Position numbers and translations under genes: made by a program. A model generated the notes under the pieces. The model had not been told where the DNA came from and did no database searches. It worked only from the letters and a program-made list of their open reading frames with translations. A stretch of 64,000 nucleotides of DNA from Nitrobacter vulgaris (GTDB lineage Bacteria; Pseudomonadota; Alphaproteobacteria; Rhizobiales; Xanthobacteraceae): contig NZ_JAVDPZ010000010.1 of assembly GCF_031453995.1 (NCBI RefSeq), positions 62,001 to 126,000 of the forward strand, written 5' to 3'. Of the stretch, positions 7,578 through 16,761 are shown piece after piece (position 1 is the first letter of the stretch; the number at the start of each line of letters is the position of its first letter).

Positions 7578-9842
7578 ATGAGCTTTCGCCGTGACGTGAT
7601 CTCCAAGCTGATCTTCTCCTGGGCGCGCCGTGTGCTGCCTTCGGTGTCCGATACCGAGCGCGAGGCGCTGGAAGCCGGGGACGTCTGGTGGGATGCCGAC
7701 CTGTTCACCGGCGATCCGGAGTGGACGAAACTCCTGGATACCCCGCCGGCAACTTTGACAGCAGAAGAGCAGGCCTTCCTCAACGGGCCCGTGGACGAAC
7801 TGTGCGCCATGCTCGACGAATGGAAGATCAATTGGGAATTGCGAGATCTGCCGCCGGAGGTCTGGAATTTCATCAAGCAGAAAAAATTTCTCGGCATGAT
7901 CATTCCGACCGAGCATGGCGGACTCGGCTTTTCGCCCTATGCGCATTCGGAAGTCGTGCGCAAGATTTCATCGCGCTCGCTGGTCGCTGCGGTCACGGTG
8001 ATGGTGCCGAATTCACTCGGCCCCGGCGAATTGCTGATGCGTTTCGGTACCAGGGATCAACAGAGCAAATGGCTGCCGTGTCTGGCTGACGGTCGCGACG
8101 TTCCGTGCTTCGGCCTCACCAGCCCGGAAGCCGGCTCCGACGCGGCGGCGATGACCGACAGCGGCATCATCTGCAAGGGCATGTTCGAGGGCCACGAGGT
8201 CATTGGGATCAGGCTAAACTGGCACAAACGGTACATCACGCTTGGTCCGGTGGCGACACTTCTCGGCCTCGCCTTCAAAGCCTACGATCCGGATCATCTG
8301 GTTGGCTCGCAGGAGGACCTCGGCATCACCGTGGCGCTGATTCCAACCAGCCTGCCTGGAGTTTCGATCGGCCGTCGCCATCTTCCTGCGATGCAGGTGT
8401 TTCAGAACGGCCCAACCTGGGGCAAGGACGTCTTCGTTCCTCTCGACTACGTCATCGGCGGAAAGGAGCGTCTGGGTCAGGGCTGGAAGATGCTGATGAC
8501 CGCGCTGGCTGCCGGGCGCGGCATCTCGTTGCCCTCGTTGTCGGCTGCGGGCGCGGCTTTTTCGGCGCGGACGACCGGCGCTTATGCGCGCATCCGCGAA
8601 CAATTCGGCATTCCGATCGGAAAGTTCGAGGGTATCGAGGAGCCGTTGGCGCGGATTGCCGCCACGGCCTATCTGATCGATGCGGCGCGGCGGCTGACTT
8701 GCGCTGCGCTGAACGAGGGCCACCATCCCGCGGTCATTTCCGGCATCATGAAACTGCATGCCACCGAGCGGCTGCGCACCGTGATCGATGACGCAATGGA
8801 TATCCATGGCGGCAAGGCGGTCATCGATGGACCTCAAAATTATCTCGGTAACCTCTATCGGGGGGTGCCGGTTTCGATCACCGTGGAAGGCGCCAATATC
8901 CTGACGCGCAATCTTATCATCTTCGGGCAGGGTGCGATCCGTGCGCATCCCTATTTGCTGCAGGAGATGAATGCGCTCGGCGACACGAACAAGGCCCGAG
9001 GCCTTGATGCTTTTGACAAGACGTTCTGGGTTCACATCGTCCATAGCTTCAAGACTTTGTTCCGTGCCTGGGGCCGAAGCTGGAGCGGCGGAGTCTTTGC
9101 GCCCGCGCCGAATGACGCTGGCGCGGTGACCGGATTCTATCGTCAACTCTCGAGGTATTCGGCGGCCTTCGCATTATGCGCCGATATGGCGCTCCTGACG
9201 CTGGGCGGCAAGTTGAAGCGGAAGGAGATGCTATCCGCACGGTTTGGCGACATTCTTTCCGAGCTGTATCTCTTGTCGGCTGTACTCAAGCGTTGGCACG
9301 AGGAGGGCCGTCAGGAGGCCGATCTCGCAGCGGTCGAATGGTGCATGGCGACCGGCTTCCGCACCATGGAGCAGCGGTTTGCGGATATCCTGGCGAATCT
9401 GCCAAACCGCTTTGTCGCGATCATGCTCAAATTCATGATCCAGCCGCTCGGCGCGCAAGCGCGCGGACCCAGCGACAAGGTCATTCACGCCTGCGCGCAA
9501 CTGGTGTTGGAGCCTTCCGTCGCGCGCGATCGCCTGACGCAGGGACTGTCGCATGTCGATGATGACGGTGGGCCAGCCCGGCTGGAGAAGGCATTCCTAC
9601 TGGTTACCGCCGCCGAGGACGTGTTTAAGCGGATGCACGCTGCGCGCCTGCGCGATGCGGATGCCGCCGTCAGGCAAGGCACCATCACCCAGGTCGAAGC
9701 CGAGCAGTACAAGGCAGCGCAAGAGGCAGTGGCCCGGGTTATTGAGGTCGACGACTTTGCGCCGGAGGCATTGTCGCCTCACGAGAAGGCCGTCAGCGTG
9801 CAAGTCGTGCAGGAGCGGACCGAGACGAGGGTGGCAGGCTGA
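7578..9842 (+). CDS. fadE: Acyl-CoA dehydrogenase, FadE type
   Basis: A 754-residue long-form acyl-CoA dehydrogenase. It catalyses the first, FAD-dependent step of beta-oxidation (acyl-CoA to trans-2-enoyl-CoA). The N-terminal helical domain, CFGLTSPEAGSDAAAM (FAD/substrate-binding motif), VIGGKERLGQGWKMLM and the FGIPIGKFEGIEEPLARIA helical core are clear. The C-terminal third (after about residue 480) is the DUF1974 extension found in FadE-like enzymes. AAGAGGAC precedes the ATG. The stop overlaps the thiolase ATG by one base, making this the first gene of a four-gene beta-oxidation operon. The order differs from enterobacterial fadE, which is monocistronic. Confidence 0.95.
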   Translation: MSFRRDVISKLIFSWARRVLPSVSDTEREALEAGDVWWDADLFTGDPEWTKLLDTPPATLTAEEQAFLNGPVDELCAMLDEWKINWELRDLPPEVWNFIKQKKFLGMIIPTEHGGLGFSPYAHSEVVRKISSRSLVAAVTVMVPNSLGPGELLMRFGTRDQQSKWLPCLADGRDVPCFGLTSPEAGSDAAAMTDSGIICKGMFEGHEVIGIRLNWHKRYITLGPVATLLGLAFKAYDPDHLVGSQEDLGITVALIPTSLPGVSIGRRHLPAMQVFQNGPTWGKDVFVPLDYVIGGKERLGQGWKMLMTALAAGRGISLPSLSAAGAAFSARTTGAYARIREQFGIPIGKFEGIEEPLARIAATAYLIDAARRLTCAALNEGHHPAVISGIMKLHATERLRTVIDDAMDIHGGKAVIDGPQNYLGNLYRGVPVSITVEGANILTRNLIIFGQGAIRAHPYLLQEMNALGDTNKARGLDAFDKTFWVHIVHSFKTLFRAWGRSWSGGVFAPAPNDAGAVTGFYRQLSRYSAAFALCADMALLTLGGKLKRKEMLSARFGDILSELYLLSAVLKRWHEEGRQEADLAAVEWCMATGFRTMEQRFADILANLPNRFVAIMLKFMIQPLGAQARGPSDKVIHACAQLVLEPSVARDRLTQGLSHVDDDGGPARLEKAFLLVTAAEDVFKRMHAARLRDADAAVRQGTITQVEAEQYKAAQEAVARVIEVDDFAPEALSPHEKAVSVQVVQERTETRVAG

Positions 9843-11125
9843 TGGTGCGCCCAGTCTATATCATCGACGGCAGCCGAACTCCGTTCCTGAAAGCGCGAAG
9901 CGGTCCGGGGCCGTTCACGCCGGTCGATCTGGCCGTGCAATGCGGCCGGCCGTTGCTGGCGCGCCAGCCGTTCGCGCCTGACGCGTTCGATCAGGTCATC
10001 CTCGGCTGTGTCAACGTCATTGCCGATGAAATGAATCCGGCCCGCGTCGCGGCATTGCGGCTCGGCATGGGCGAGGCGATGGTCGCGTTCACGGTGCAGA
10101 TCAACTGTGGCTCGGGCATGCAGTCGATCGACACCGGCTACCGCTACATCCGCGACGGCGACGCTAATTTGATCCTGACTGGCGGAGCGGAGGCGCTGAG
10201 CCATGCACCGTTGGTATGGCCGCAGCAGGGCGTGCGCTGGTTCGCAGGTGTCGCCGCCGCCAAGGGCATCGTTGAGAAAATCAAGGCGATCGCCAAAGCG
10301 CGGCCGCCCTATTTCAAGCCGATCATCGGGCTTGAGCGGGGGCTGACCGATCCGATCACCGAACTCAACATGGGCCAGACCGCGGAGGTGGTCGGCCATC
10401 TTTTCGGCATCACGCGCGAACAGTCTGATGCCTACGCGGTCGAGAGCCACAAACGCCTTGCCAAGGCGCAGGCCGAAGGCTGGCTGAAAGGCGAGTTGGA
10501 AACCGCTTTCGCGCGCGACGGCAAATTCTATGATCACGACGACGGCGTGCGCCCCGACTCCTCGATGGAGTCGCTGGCGAAGTTGAAGCCGGTGTTCGAG
10601 CGGCCATGGGGCCAGGTCACCGCCGGCAATTCCTCGCAGATCACTGACGGCGCGTGCTGGACGATTCTCGCATCAGAAGACGCCGTCATCAAACACGGTC
10701 TCAAGCCGAAGGCGATGATCATCGACAGCCAGTGGTCGGGGCTGGATCCTTCAGTCATGGGACTGGGTCCGGTGCTGTCGGCGACTGAACTGTTGAAGCG
10801 CAACAAGCTATCGCTTCACGACATCGAAACCTGGGAGCTCAATGAAGCATTCGCGACGCAGGTGCTCGGCTGCCTCGCGGCGTGGGAGGACGAGAAGTTC
10901 TGCCGCGAGGTGCTCGGACTTGAGGGCGCCGCCGGCACGATCGATCGCGCCAGGCTCAATGTCGATGGCGGCGCGGTCAGCCTCGGTCATCCCGTCGGCA
11001 CTTCGGGCAACCGCATCGTGTTGCATCTTGTCAACGCTATGAAGCGGCTCGGCACAAGGCGCGGGATTGCCACCGAATGCATCGGCGGCGGGCTGGGCGG
11101 TGCGATGCTGGTTGAGATGGTGTGA
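9842..11125 (+). CDS. fadI: Acetyl-CoA C-acyltransferase (3-ketoacyl-CoA thiolase)
   Basis: A 427-residue thiolase that cleaves 3-ketoacyl-CoA to acetyl-CoA and a shortened acyl-CoA. The acylated Cys is in INCGSGMQSID. The catalytic His is in GHPVGTSGNR and the second Cys in ECIGGGLGGAM. Length and the long loop around residues 130-170 resemble FadI rather than short biosynthetic thiolases. The ATG overlaps the fadE stop (TGATG), and fadJ follows 7 bases later, so the enzyme set is co-translated. FadI/FadA assignment is by size and partner type. Confidence 0.94.
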   Translation: MVRPVYIIDGSRTPFLKARSGPGPFTPVDLAVQCGRPLLARQPFAPDAFDQVILGCVNVIADEMNPARVAALRLGMGEAMVAFTVQINCGSGMQSIDTGYRYIRDGDANLILTGGAEALSHAPLVWPQQGVRWFAGVAAAKGIVEKIKAIAKARPPYFKPIIGLERGLTDPITELNMGQTAEVVGHLFGITREQSDAYAVESHKRLAKAQAEGWLKGELETAFARDGKFYDHDDGVRPDSSMESLAKLKPVFERPWGQVTAGNSSQITDGACWTILASEDAVIKHGLKPKAMIIDSQWSGLDPSVMGLGPVLSATELLKRNKLSLHDIETWELNEAFATQVLGCLAAWEDEKFCREVLGLEGAAGTIDRARLNVDGGAVSLGHPVGTSGNRIVLHLVNAMKRLGTRRGIATECIGGGLGGAMLVEMV

Positions 11126-11132
11126 GGGCGTC

Positions 11133-13223
11133 ATGAAATCAAAGGTATTGGACGCTCTCAAGGATCGCGTGCTGGAGCTTGGGCCAACGCCCGATGCAAG
11201 CGGTCCCTATCGCAACTTCAAGCTGACCCGCGATAGCGATGGTGTGGCTTGGGTTCTGTTTGACCGCGCCGATTCCAGCGCCAACACGCTGTCGTCGGAC
11301 GTGATGGAGGAGTTTGGCGCAATTGTCACCGCGCTGGAAAACCATCCGCCCGCCGGCGTCGTGCTCCGTTCGGCCAAGACGTCCGGCTTCATCGCAGGCG
11401 CCGACGTCAACGAATTCCGCGGCGCCGCCGATCCGGGCGAGGTCGAAACGACGCTCAGGCGCGCCGACGGCATTATCGGCCGGCTGGAGGCGCTGAAGAT
11501 TCCGACCGTCGCCGTGATCCACGGCTTCTGCCTCGGCGGAGGACTCGAGGTGGCATTGGCATGCCGGACACGAATCGCCATCGACAATGCGCGGTTCGGT
11601 TTCCCCGAAGTGATGCTCGGCCTGCATCCCGGCCTCGGCGGCACCGTCCGCTTTACCAGACTTGTCAATCCGATGCAGGCGATGACGTTGATGCTGACCG
11701 GCAAGACCATCGACGCGCGGAAAGCGAAATCGCTTGGTCTTGTCGATGCCGTGACCCAGGAGCGGCACGTCCGCAACGCCGTGAAGGATGTGATGGTCGG
11801 CCGGCTGAAGCGTGGCCGGCCAAGCGTGCTCAATCAGCTGCTTAATCTCGGCCCCGTTCGCGGCTTTCTAGCCAAGCGGATGCGCCAGGAGGCCGCGAAG
11901 GCGGCGCCACAGGAGCATTATCCCGCTCCCTATGCACTGATCGATCTCTGGGAGAGGCATGGCGGTAGCAAGACGGCGATGCTGGCGGCTGAAAAGCGGT
12001 CCTTCGCCGAGTTGATGGTAACGTCGACGGCGCAGAACCTGATCCGGGTGTTCTTCCTCCGCGAGGAGATGAAGAAGCTCGCGGCCGGCGACAATGTTGT
12101 GAAGCATCTGCACGTCATCGGCGCCGGCGCCATGGGCGGCGACATCGCCGCGTGGTGCGCGCATCAGAATATCCGGGTCACGCTCGCGGACATGAAGCCG
12201 GAGCCGATCGCCGCCGCGATCAGGCGCGCAGCCGATCTTTACAGCAAGATCGTCCGCAAGCGGACCGGTATCCGCGACACGCTCGACCGTTTGATACCCG
12301 ACCTGGTTGGCGAAGGCGTGCGCCACGCCGATCTCATCATCGAGGCGGTTTCCGAAAAGCTCGAACTGAAGCAAAAAGTCTATGCCGCAATCGAGCCGAG
12401 AATGAAGCCGGGCGCGATCCTCGCTACCAACACCTCGAGCATTCCGCTGCAGGAACTGCGCACCACATTGCAGCGTCCTGAGCGCCTGGTGGGCCTGCAT
12501 TTTTTCAATCCGGTGTCGCGGTTGCAACTGGTGGAAGTGGTCAGCCACGAAACCGCCGACCCGCAGGTGCTGAAACAGGCCATGGCATTCGTCGGGGCAA
12601 TAGACCGGCTGCCGCTGCCCGTGCAGAGCTCGTCAGGGTTCCTGGTCAACCGCGCACTGACGCCGTATATGCTCGAAGCCATGGTCATGCTCGACGAAAA
12701 GATCGACAAGACGGTGATCGATGCCGCGGCGGAAAAATTCGGCATGCCGGTGGGACCGATCGAACTCGCCGACCAGGTCGGGCTGGACATCTGCCTCGCC
12801 GTTGGCGACGAGTTGCGCGCGAAGTTCGGCGAAGCTCTTCCGCAGCCGCCGGACTGGCTGCGTGAGAAAGTTGCGAAAGGCGAACTCGGCCGCAAGACCG
12901 GCCAGGGTTTTTATACCTGGCGCGGAGGTAAGGCTGAGAAGGGCGATGCCGGGAATTCGCGGGTTCAGCCGGAATTGATCGATCGCCTGATGCTGCCGAT
13001 CTCGAACGTCTGCGTCGCATGCCTGCGCGAAGGCATCGTCGACGATCCCGACCTTGTCGACGGGGCCATGATCTTCGGCACCGGCTACGCTCCGTTCCGC
13101 GGCGGTCCGCTGAAGTATGCGCGCACTCGTGGCCCGGAGAATGTCGCCGCCAATTTGCGCGAGCTCGCGGCAAAATACGGCGCTCGTTTCGCGCCGGATC
13201 CGGGCTGGGATACGTTCAAGTGA
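11133..13223 (+). CDS. fadJ: Enoyl-CoA hydratase / 3-hydroxyacyl-CoA dehydrogenase fusion
   Basis: A 696-residue bifunctional multienzyme subunit. The N-terminal crotonase domain (residues about 10-200) carries the oxyanion/Glu segments GFCLGGGLEVALACR and FGFPEVMLGLHPGLGGTVR. The NAD-binding domain begins around residue 330 with HVIGAGAMGGDIAAW, and two C-terminal 3HCDH domains follow (LHFFNPVSRLQLVEVV, later GAMIFGTGYAPFRGG). It works with the upstream thiolase as the trifunctional-type complex. I start it at the ATG at 11133, 7 bases after the thiolase stop; the open frame continues upstream only inside the thiolase gene. Confidence 0.95.
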   Translation: MKSKVLDALKDRVLELGPTPDASGPYRNFKLTRDSDGVAWVLFDRADSSANTLSSDVMEEFGAIVTALENHPPAGVVLRSAKTSGFIAGADVNEFRGAADPGEVETTLRRADGIIGRLEALKIPTVAVIHGFCLGGGLEVALACRTRIAIDNARFGFPEVMLGLHPGLGGTVRFTRLVNPMQAMTLMLTGKTIDARKAKSLGLVDAVTQERHVRNAVKDVMVGRLKRGRPSVLNQLLNLGPVRGFLAKRMRQEAAKAAPQEHYPAPYALIDLWERHGGSKTAMLAAEKRSFAELMVTSTAQNLIRVFFLREEMKKLAAGDNVVKHLHVIGAGAMGGDIAAWCAHQNIRVTLADMKPEPIAAAIRRAADLYSKIVRKRTGIRDTLDRLIPDLVGEGVRHADLIIEAVSEKLELKQKVYAAIEPRMKPGAILATNTSSIPLQELRTTLQRPERLVGLHFFNPVSRLQLVEVVSHETADPQVLKQAMAFVGAIDRLPLPVQSSSGFLVNRALTPYMLEAMVMLDEKIDKTVIDAAAEKFGMPVGPIELADQVGLDICLAVGDELRAKFGEALPQPPDWLREKVAKGELGRKTGQGFYTWRGGKAEKGDAGNSRVQPELIDRLMLPISNVCVACLREGIVDDPDLVDGAMIFGTGYAPFRGGPLKYARTRGPENVAANLRELAAKYGARFAPDPGWDTFK

Positions 13224-13254
13224 GGCGATGCGTGATGTTGCTTCAGACCAACGA

Positions 13255-13701
13255 ATGACAGACATCATGACCGACCTCACAGCCGTTCACGCCCCGGCGA
13301 TCAGTGAAACCACGCCGCTCGGCGAACTCTGCACGCGCACGCTGGCGATGCCGGCCGACACCAATCAGAATGGTGACATTTTCGGCGGCTGGCTGCTGAG
13401 CCAGATGGACATCGGGGGCGGCGTCTTCGCCTCCAAGCTCGCGAAGTCCCGCACCGTGACGGTTGCAATCGACGCCATGAATTTCCGCAAACCGGTCTTT
13501 GTCGGCGATCTCGTCTCCGTGCATGCAACACTCGTCCGCATTGGCAAGACTTCGATCACGGTGCATCTGGAAGCCTGGGTGATGCGCCGCAAGGAGAAGC
13601 AGTTCATCCTTGTCACCGACGGCAAATTTACCTACGTCGCGATCGACGATCAGGGCCTCCCGCGGGAAATCCCCCAGGCCGGGCGGCCGGCTACGGCATA
13701 G
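13255..13701 (+). CDS. Acyl-CoA thioesterase, hotdog fold (YciA/ACOT type)
   Basis: A 148-residue single-domain hotdog thioesterase. The diagnostic segment ADTNQNGDIFGGWLLSQMD carries the catalytic Asn/Asp region of YciA-like acyl-CoA hydrolases. VTVAIDAMNFRKPVFVGDLV completes the fold core. It would hydrolyse acyl-CoA to free acid and CoA, preventing CoA sequestration during beta-oxidation, which fits its place 31 bases after fadJ. The start is uncertain: ATGs at 13255 and 13267 are both possible and neither has a strong Shine-Dalgarno. Confidence 0.88.
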   Translation: MTDIMTDLTAVHAPAISETTPLGELCTRTLAMPADTNQNGDIFGGWLLSQMDIGGGVFASKLAKSRTVTVAIDAMNFRKPVFVGDLVSVHATLVRIGKTSITVHLEAWVMRRKEKQFILVTDGKFTYVAIDDQGLPREIPQAGRPATA

Positions 13702-13780
13702 CCGGCACTCCCAGCCAGCCTGTTTGCTGAACCGGAACGGTTTACGCCGCCAGCCGCCAGCCGCCAGTTCGTCGATCCGA

Positions 13781-13841
13781 TATGGCGTTTTCGAGCGAAG
13801 TGGATGCGGTTTGCCTGAAGAAAACGCGTCAGAAGCAAAAT
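13781..13841 (+). repeat. Dispersed repeat, family 1, copy A
   Basis: About 60 bases containing TTTTCGAGCGAAGTGGAT, then GCGGTTTGCCTGAAG and AAAACGCGTCA. The same core recurs at 21050-21117 and in part at 50946-50983, and inverted at 42757-42798. This is an intergenic repeat of the type common in Nitrobacteraceae genomes. Confidence 0.8.
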
Positions 13842-13916
13842 GCTCTCGGTGCCCAACCTCGACCGATTCTAGTTGCGAACGTCAGAACCCATGTCCATAT
13901 CCTGTTGGTACGACAG

Positions 13917-13941
13917 GGAACGTTTCCCGCCATTGCCCGTT
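13917..13941 (+). promoter_or_regulatory. EcfG-type general stress promoter
   Basis: GGAAC (13917-13921), 16-base spacer, CGTT (13938-13941). This is an exact EcfG consensus placed 40 bases before the ATG of the 78-codon gene at 13982. Confidence 0.8.
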
Positions 13942-13981
13942 ATTGGCGCGGCCTTTAGGGCCGGAAGAATGCGAGTGGGAC

Positions 13982-14218
13982 ATGTCGAAGACCTATATTA
14001 TCGAAGTCGGTTCTGAATCCGCCGGGATCGTGGTGCGTGATCGCACCGGGTTCCGGTTCTTTTCGGCCTCCCGGAGGTACAGTTGCCTCGACGGCAAGCT
14101 GTTTCGCAGCGCCCGTGAAGCGGAGCGCGCGGCGAAAAACCGTGCGTCGTCCAAGAAATCCACGTGTCCCGAATTCGTGAGATCGCTGCGGCGCGCTTTG
14201 CCGAAACTTCCCTTTTGA
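13982..14218 (+). CDS. Small conserved protein under stress promoter
   Basis: A 78-residue protein I do not recognise by name. It begins MSKTYIIEVGSESAGIVVRD and ends in a Lys/Arg/Ser-rich tail (KNRASSKKSTCPEF, then RRALPKLPF). The N-terminal half looks like a small beta-rich domain (TYIIEV, AGIVVRD, FRFFSAS). The longer frame reaching back to 13610 belongs to non-coding and repeat DNA; the ATG at 13982 is preceded by a GTGGGA Shine-Dalgarno-like stretch and by the EcfG-type promoter 40 bases upstream. Expression in the general stress response is therefore likely. No function is assigned. Confidence 0.75.
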   Translation: MSKTYIIEVGSESAGIVVRDRTGFRFFSASRRYSCLDGKLFRSAREAERAAKNRASSKKSTCPEFVRSLRRALPKLPF

Positions 14219-14405
14219 TAGAGATGCTGGCCGACGCAGGAAACTGCGTTGACGACTTCGTCCAACATCAGCACCATGGCATATCCTGCGGGTCCTGGGT
14301 GCTGTTGCTGTAACGACTATCGCCCTCCTCGCATCGAGGTGATCGTCGGCCGCGCGCCGGTTCGACGATCTCATCTCGCGTTAAGGTGATGGAGAGGGCG
14401 CGTCC

Positions 14406-15944
14406 GTGGGTCAGGTTTTCGACCTCGCTATCATCGGCGGCGGCATCAACGGGTGCGGGATCGCGCGCGACGCGGCTGGGCGGGGCAACTCGGTCTTCCT
14501 GTGTGAAATGAACGATCTCGCCAGCGGCACGTCGTCGTGGTCGACCAAGCTGGTGCACGGGGGGTTGCGATATCTGGAGTATTACGAGTTTCATCTGGTT
14601 CGCGAGGCGCTGATCGAACGCGAAATCCTCTGGCGGATCGCGCCTCACATCATTCATCCGGTGCGCTTCGTGCTGCCTCATCACGCCGGCCTGAGGCCGG
14701 CATGGCTGCTGCGGCTCGGCCTTTTCCTTTACGACCATATCGGCGGCCGGAAGCTGTTGCCGTCGACGCGCTCGGTCGATCTGGCGCGCGACAGTGTCGG
14801 CAAGCCGCTGAGCCCCGGCCGCTACCGCAAGGGTTTCGAATACTCTGACTGCGTTGTCGACGATGCCCGCCTCGTCATTCTTACCGCGCGCGATGCGGCC
14901 GACCGCGGAGCGGATATCCGGACCCGAACGCGCGCGGTTGAGACCCGTCAGTCCGACGGCCTCTGGCGTATCACGGTCGAGGATACGCTAAGCCGCGAAC
15001 GCAGCACGATCGCCGCGCGGATACTGGTCAACGCGGGCGGCCCCTGGGTCGAACAGGTGCTGACATTGGGCGCGGGCGTCAACACCCGTGCGAGAGTGCG
15101 GCTGGTGCAAGGATCGCATATCGTGGTCAGGAAACTCTACGATCACGACCGGGCTTACATTTTCCAGAACAGTGACGGCCGAATCGTGTTCGCCATTCCC
15201 TATCGGGATGACTTCACCCTGATCGGCACCACGGACCGCGACTATGAGGGGGACCCTGCCAAGGTAAAGGCCTCAAGCGAGGAAATCGCTTATCTCTGCG
15301 CGTCGGTCAGCGAGTATCTGGCGAAGCCAGTGAAGCCGCAGGATGTGGTCTGGTCCTATGCCGGGGTGCGGCCGCTTTACGATGATGGCGCCAGCGAAGC
15401 CAAGGCCGCCACCCGCGAATACGCCTTTGAACTCGATGCGCCCGGCGGGGCGCCGCTGCTTTCGGTTTACGGCGGCAAAATCACAACCTATCGCCGGCTG
15501 GCCGAAGAGGCGCTGGAAAAGCTGTCGCCATATCTGAAAGGGACAAAAGCGCGCGAGGGCTGGACTGCGAAGGCGGCGCTGCCCGGCGGAGACATGGAGG
15601 TGTCGGCGGTGGCGGCGTTGACGGCTAATCTGCTGCGCAGCTATCCTTTTCTGACGGAAGGACACGCGAAACGTCTCGCGCTCGCCTATGGCACCCGCGC
15701 GGCCAAGATGCTGGGTACAGCGAAGACGACGACGGATCTTGGCCGGGAATTCGGAGCCACGCTCACTGAACGCGAGGTCTGCTATCTGATTTCCGACGAA
15801 TGGGCATGCACCGTGGAGGATGTCATCTGGCGGCGCTCCAAGCTCGGCTTGCGCATGTCGGCGGCCGACATAGCGGAGCTTGAATCCTGGTTCGCGGAGC
15901 GGACGGAGGCCGGCCGCCCAAGGGAAGCGGAAGCACGGCCATAA
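14406..15944 (+). CDS. glpD: Aerobic glycerol-3-phosphate dehydrogenase
   Basis: A 512-residue FAD enzyme of the inner membrane that oxidises glycerol-3-phosphate to dihydroxyacetone phosphate and passes electrons to quinone. The FAD motif IIGGGINGCGIARDAAGRG is at the N-terminus. SGTSSWSTKLVHGGLRYLE, the substrate/FAD signature of GlpD, follows. IGTTDRDYEGDP and YAGVRPLYDDG are conserved later, and the C-terminal helical domain ends the protein. It starts with GTG at 14406 behind GGAGAGG. No glpK/glpF neighbour is in the window, so glycerol phosphate may come from lipid turnover. Confidence 0.95.
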   Translation: MGQVFDLAIIGGGINGCGIARDAAGRGNSVFLCEMNDLASGTSSWSTKLVHGGLRYLEYYEFHLVREALIEREILWRIAPHIIHPVRFVLPHHAGLRPAWLLRLGLFLYDHIGGRKLLPSTRSVDLARDSVGKPLSPGRYRKGFEYSDCVVDDARLVILTARDAADRGADIRTRTRAVETRQSDGLWRITVEDTLSRERSTIAARILVNAGGPWVEQVLTLGAGVNTRARVRLVQGSHIVVRKLYDHDRAYIFQNSDGRIVFAIPYRDDFTLIGTTDRDYEGDPAKVKASSEEIAYLCASVSEYLAKPVKPQDVVWSYAGVRPLYDDGASEAKAATREYAFELDAPGGAPLLSVYGGKITTYRRLAEEALEKLSPYLKGTKAREGWTAKAALPGGDMEVSAVAALTANLLRSYPFLTEGHAKRLALAYGTRAAKMLGTAKTTTDLGREFGATLTEREVCYLISDEWACTVEDVIWRRSKLGLRMSAADIAELESWFAERTEAGRPREAEARP

Positions 15945-15959
15945 GTCTCGCCTCGAGCC

Positions 15960-16463
15960 TTATTTTACGCCCAAGAAATCTCGCTTGCCGAGTTCGACGC
16001 CGTTGTGACGCAGGATGTCGTATGCGGTCGTCGCGTGGAAATAGAAATTCGGCAAGGCGAAATGGCTGAGATATTGCTGACCCTTCAAAGTCATTGTTTT
16101 GTCGGGACCTGCCGGAAAGGTGATATCGCGGCTTTCCGCGCCTTCGAATTTTCCGGGCGCTGCGTTCTTGACGAAATCCGTTGCCTGGGCGATCCGCTGC
16201 TGCAACTCGTCGAAGGTCTTTTCCGTATCCGGGGTGCTCGGCACCTCTGAACCGGTCAGCCGCGCGCAAGTCTTCACGGCGAAATCGCAGGCGATCTGGA
16301 TCTGGCGCGTCAGCGGCAGCATATCCGGATAGAGCCGCGCGGTGAGCAGTGTTTCGGGCGCGATCTTCCGGGCGGTGGCGTAGCCTTCGGCTTTCCTGAG
16401 AATGTCGGAGAGGGCGCCGAGCGTTTGCAGAAAGGCCGGCGGAGCGGAATCATAGAATGACAT
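15960..16463 (-). CDS. DUF1993 domain protein
   Basis: A 167-residue helical protein. The start MSFYDSAPPAFLQTLGALSDIL, the central ARLYPDMLPLTRQIQIACDFA and the end HATTAYDILRHNGVELGKRDFLG are characteristic of DUF1993, a DinB-like four-helix family of unknown function. Convergent with glpD, 15 bases away. No metal-binding His triad like that of DinB can be confirmed by eye. Confidence 0.88.
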   Translation of the reverse strand: MSFYDSAPPAFLQTLGALSDILRKAEGYATARKIAPETLLTARLYPDMLPLTRQIQIACDFAVKTCARLTGSEVPSTPDTEKTFDELQQRIAQATDFVKNAAPGKFEGAESRDITFPAGPDKTMTLKGQQYLSHFALPNFYFHATTAYDILRHNGVELGKRDFLGVK

Positions 16464-16761
16464 GGAATGCCTTTGTCTGTTCTGGTGTGCGAACGCGATG
16501 GTGAGACAGCAGAATGCGCTGCCGTTTGCAGATGGGGGCTCACGTCACAAGCCGCAACCTCTCGGTCCTCGCCGAATCATCAGCCTCAACGGTCTTCGCG
16601 ATCGCCTGATCTGCATGGCTTCCCCCGCTGTGGGTTGCTCGTCCGAGCATACTTTGATCGAAGCCGCGCTCCTGGTTCGGATTAGGTTCAATTTTAAGAA
16701 ATTTCGGAGCCGTATTTCAGTAGCGAACCGATAACTAACTTCCGGTTTGAGGGAGGCTGTC
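16464..16761. other. Intergenic region upstream of DUF1993
   Basis: About 300 bases between divergent genes. AT-rich patch at 16690-16740. A 23-codon basic minus-strand frame behind GGGGGAAG (around 16546-16617) is too short to call. No repeat or terminator seen. Confidence 0.4.

Noticed and set aside
7378..7581. 67-codon frame before fadE
   Set aside because: AT-rich, no Shine-Dalgarno, overlaps the fadE start; probably promoter DNA.
8214..9146. 310-codon minus-strand frame opposite fadE
   Set aside because: Shadow of the acyl-CoA dehydrogenase.
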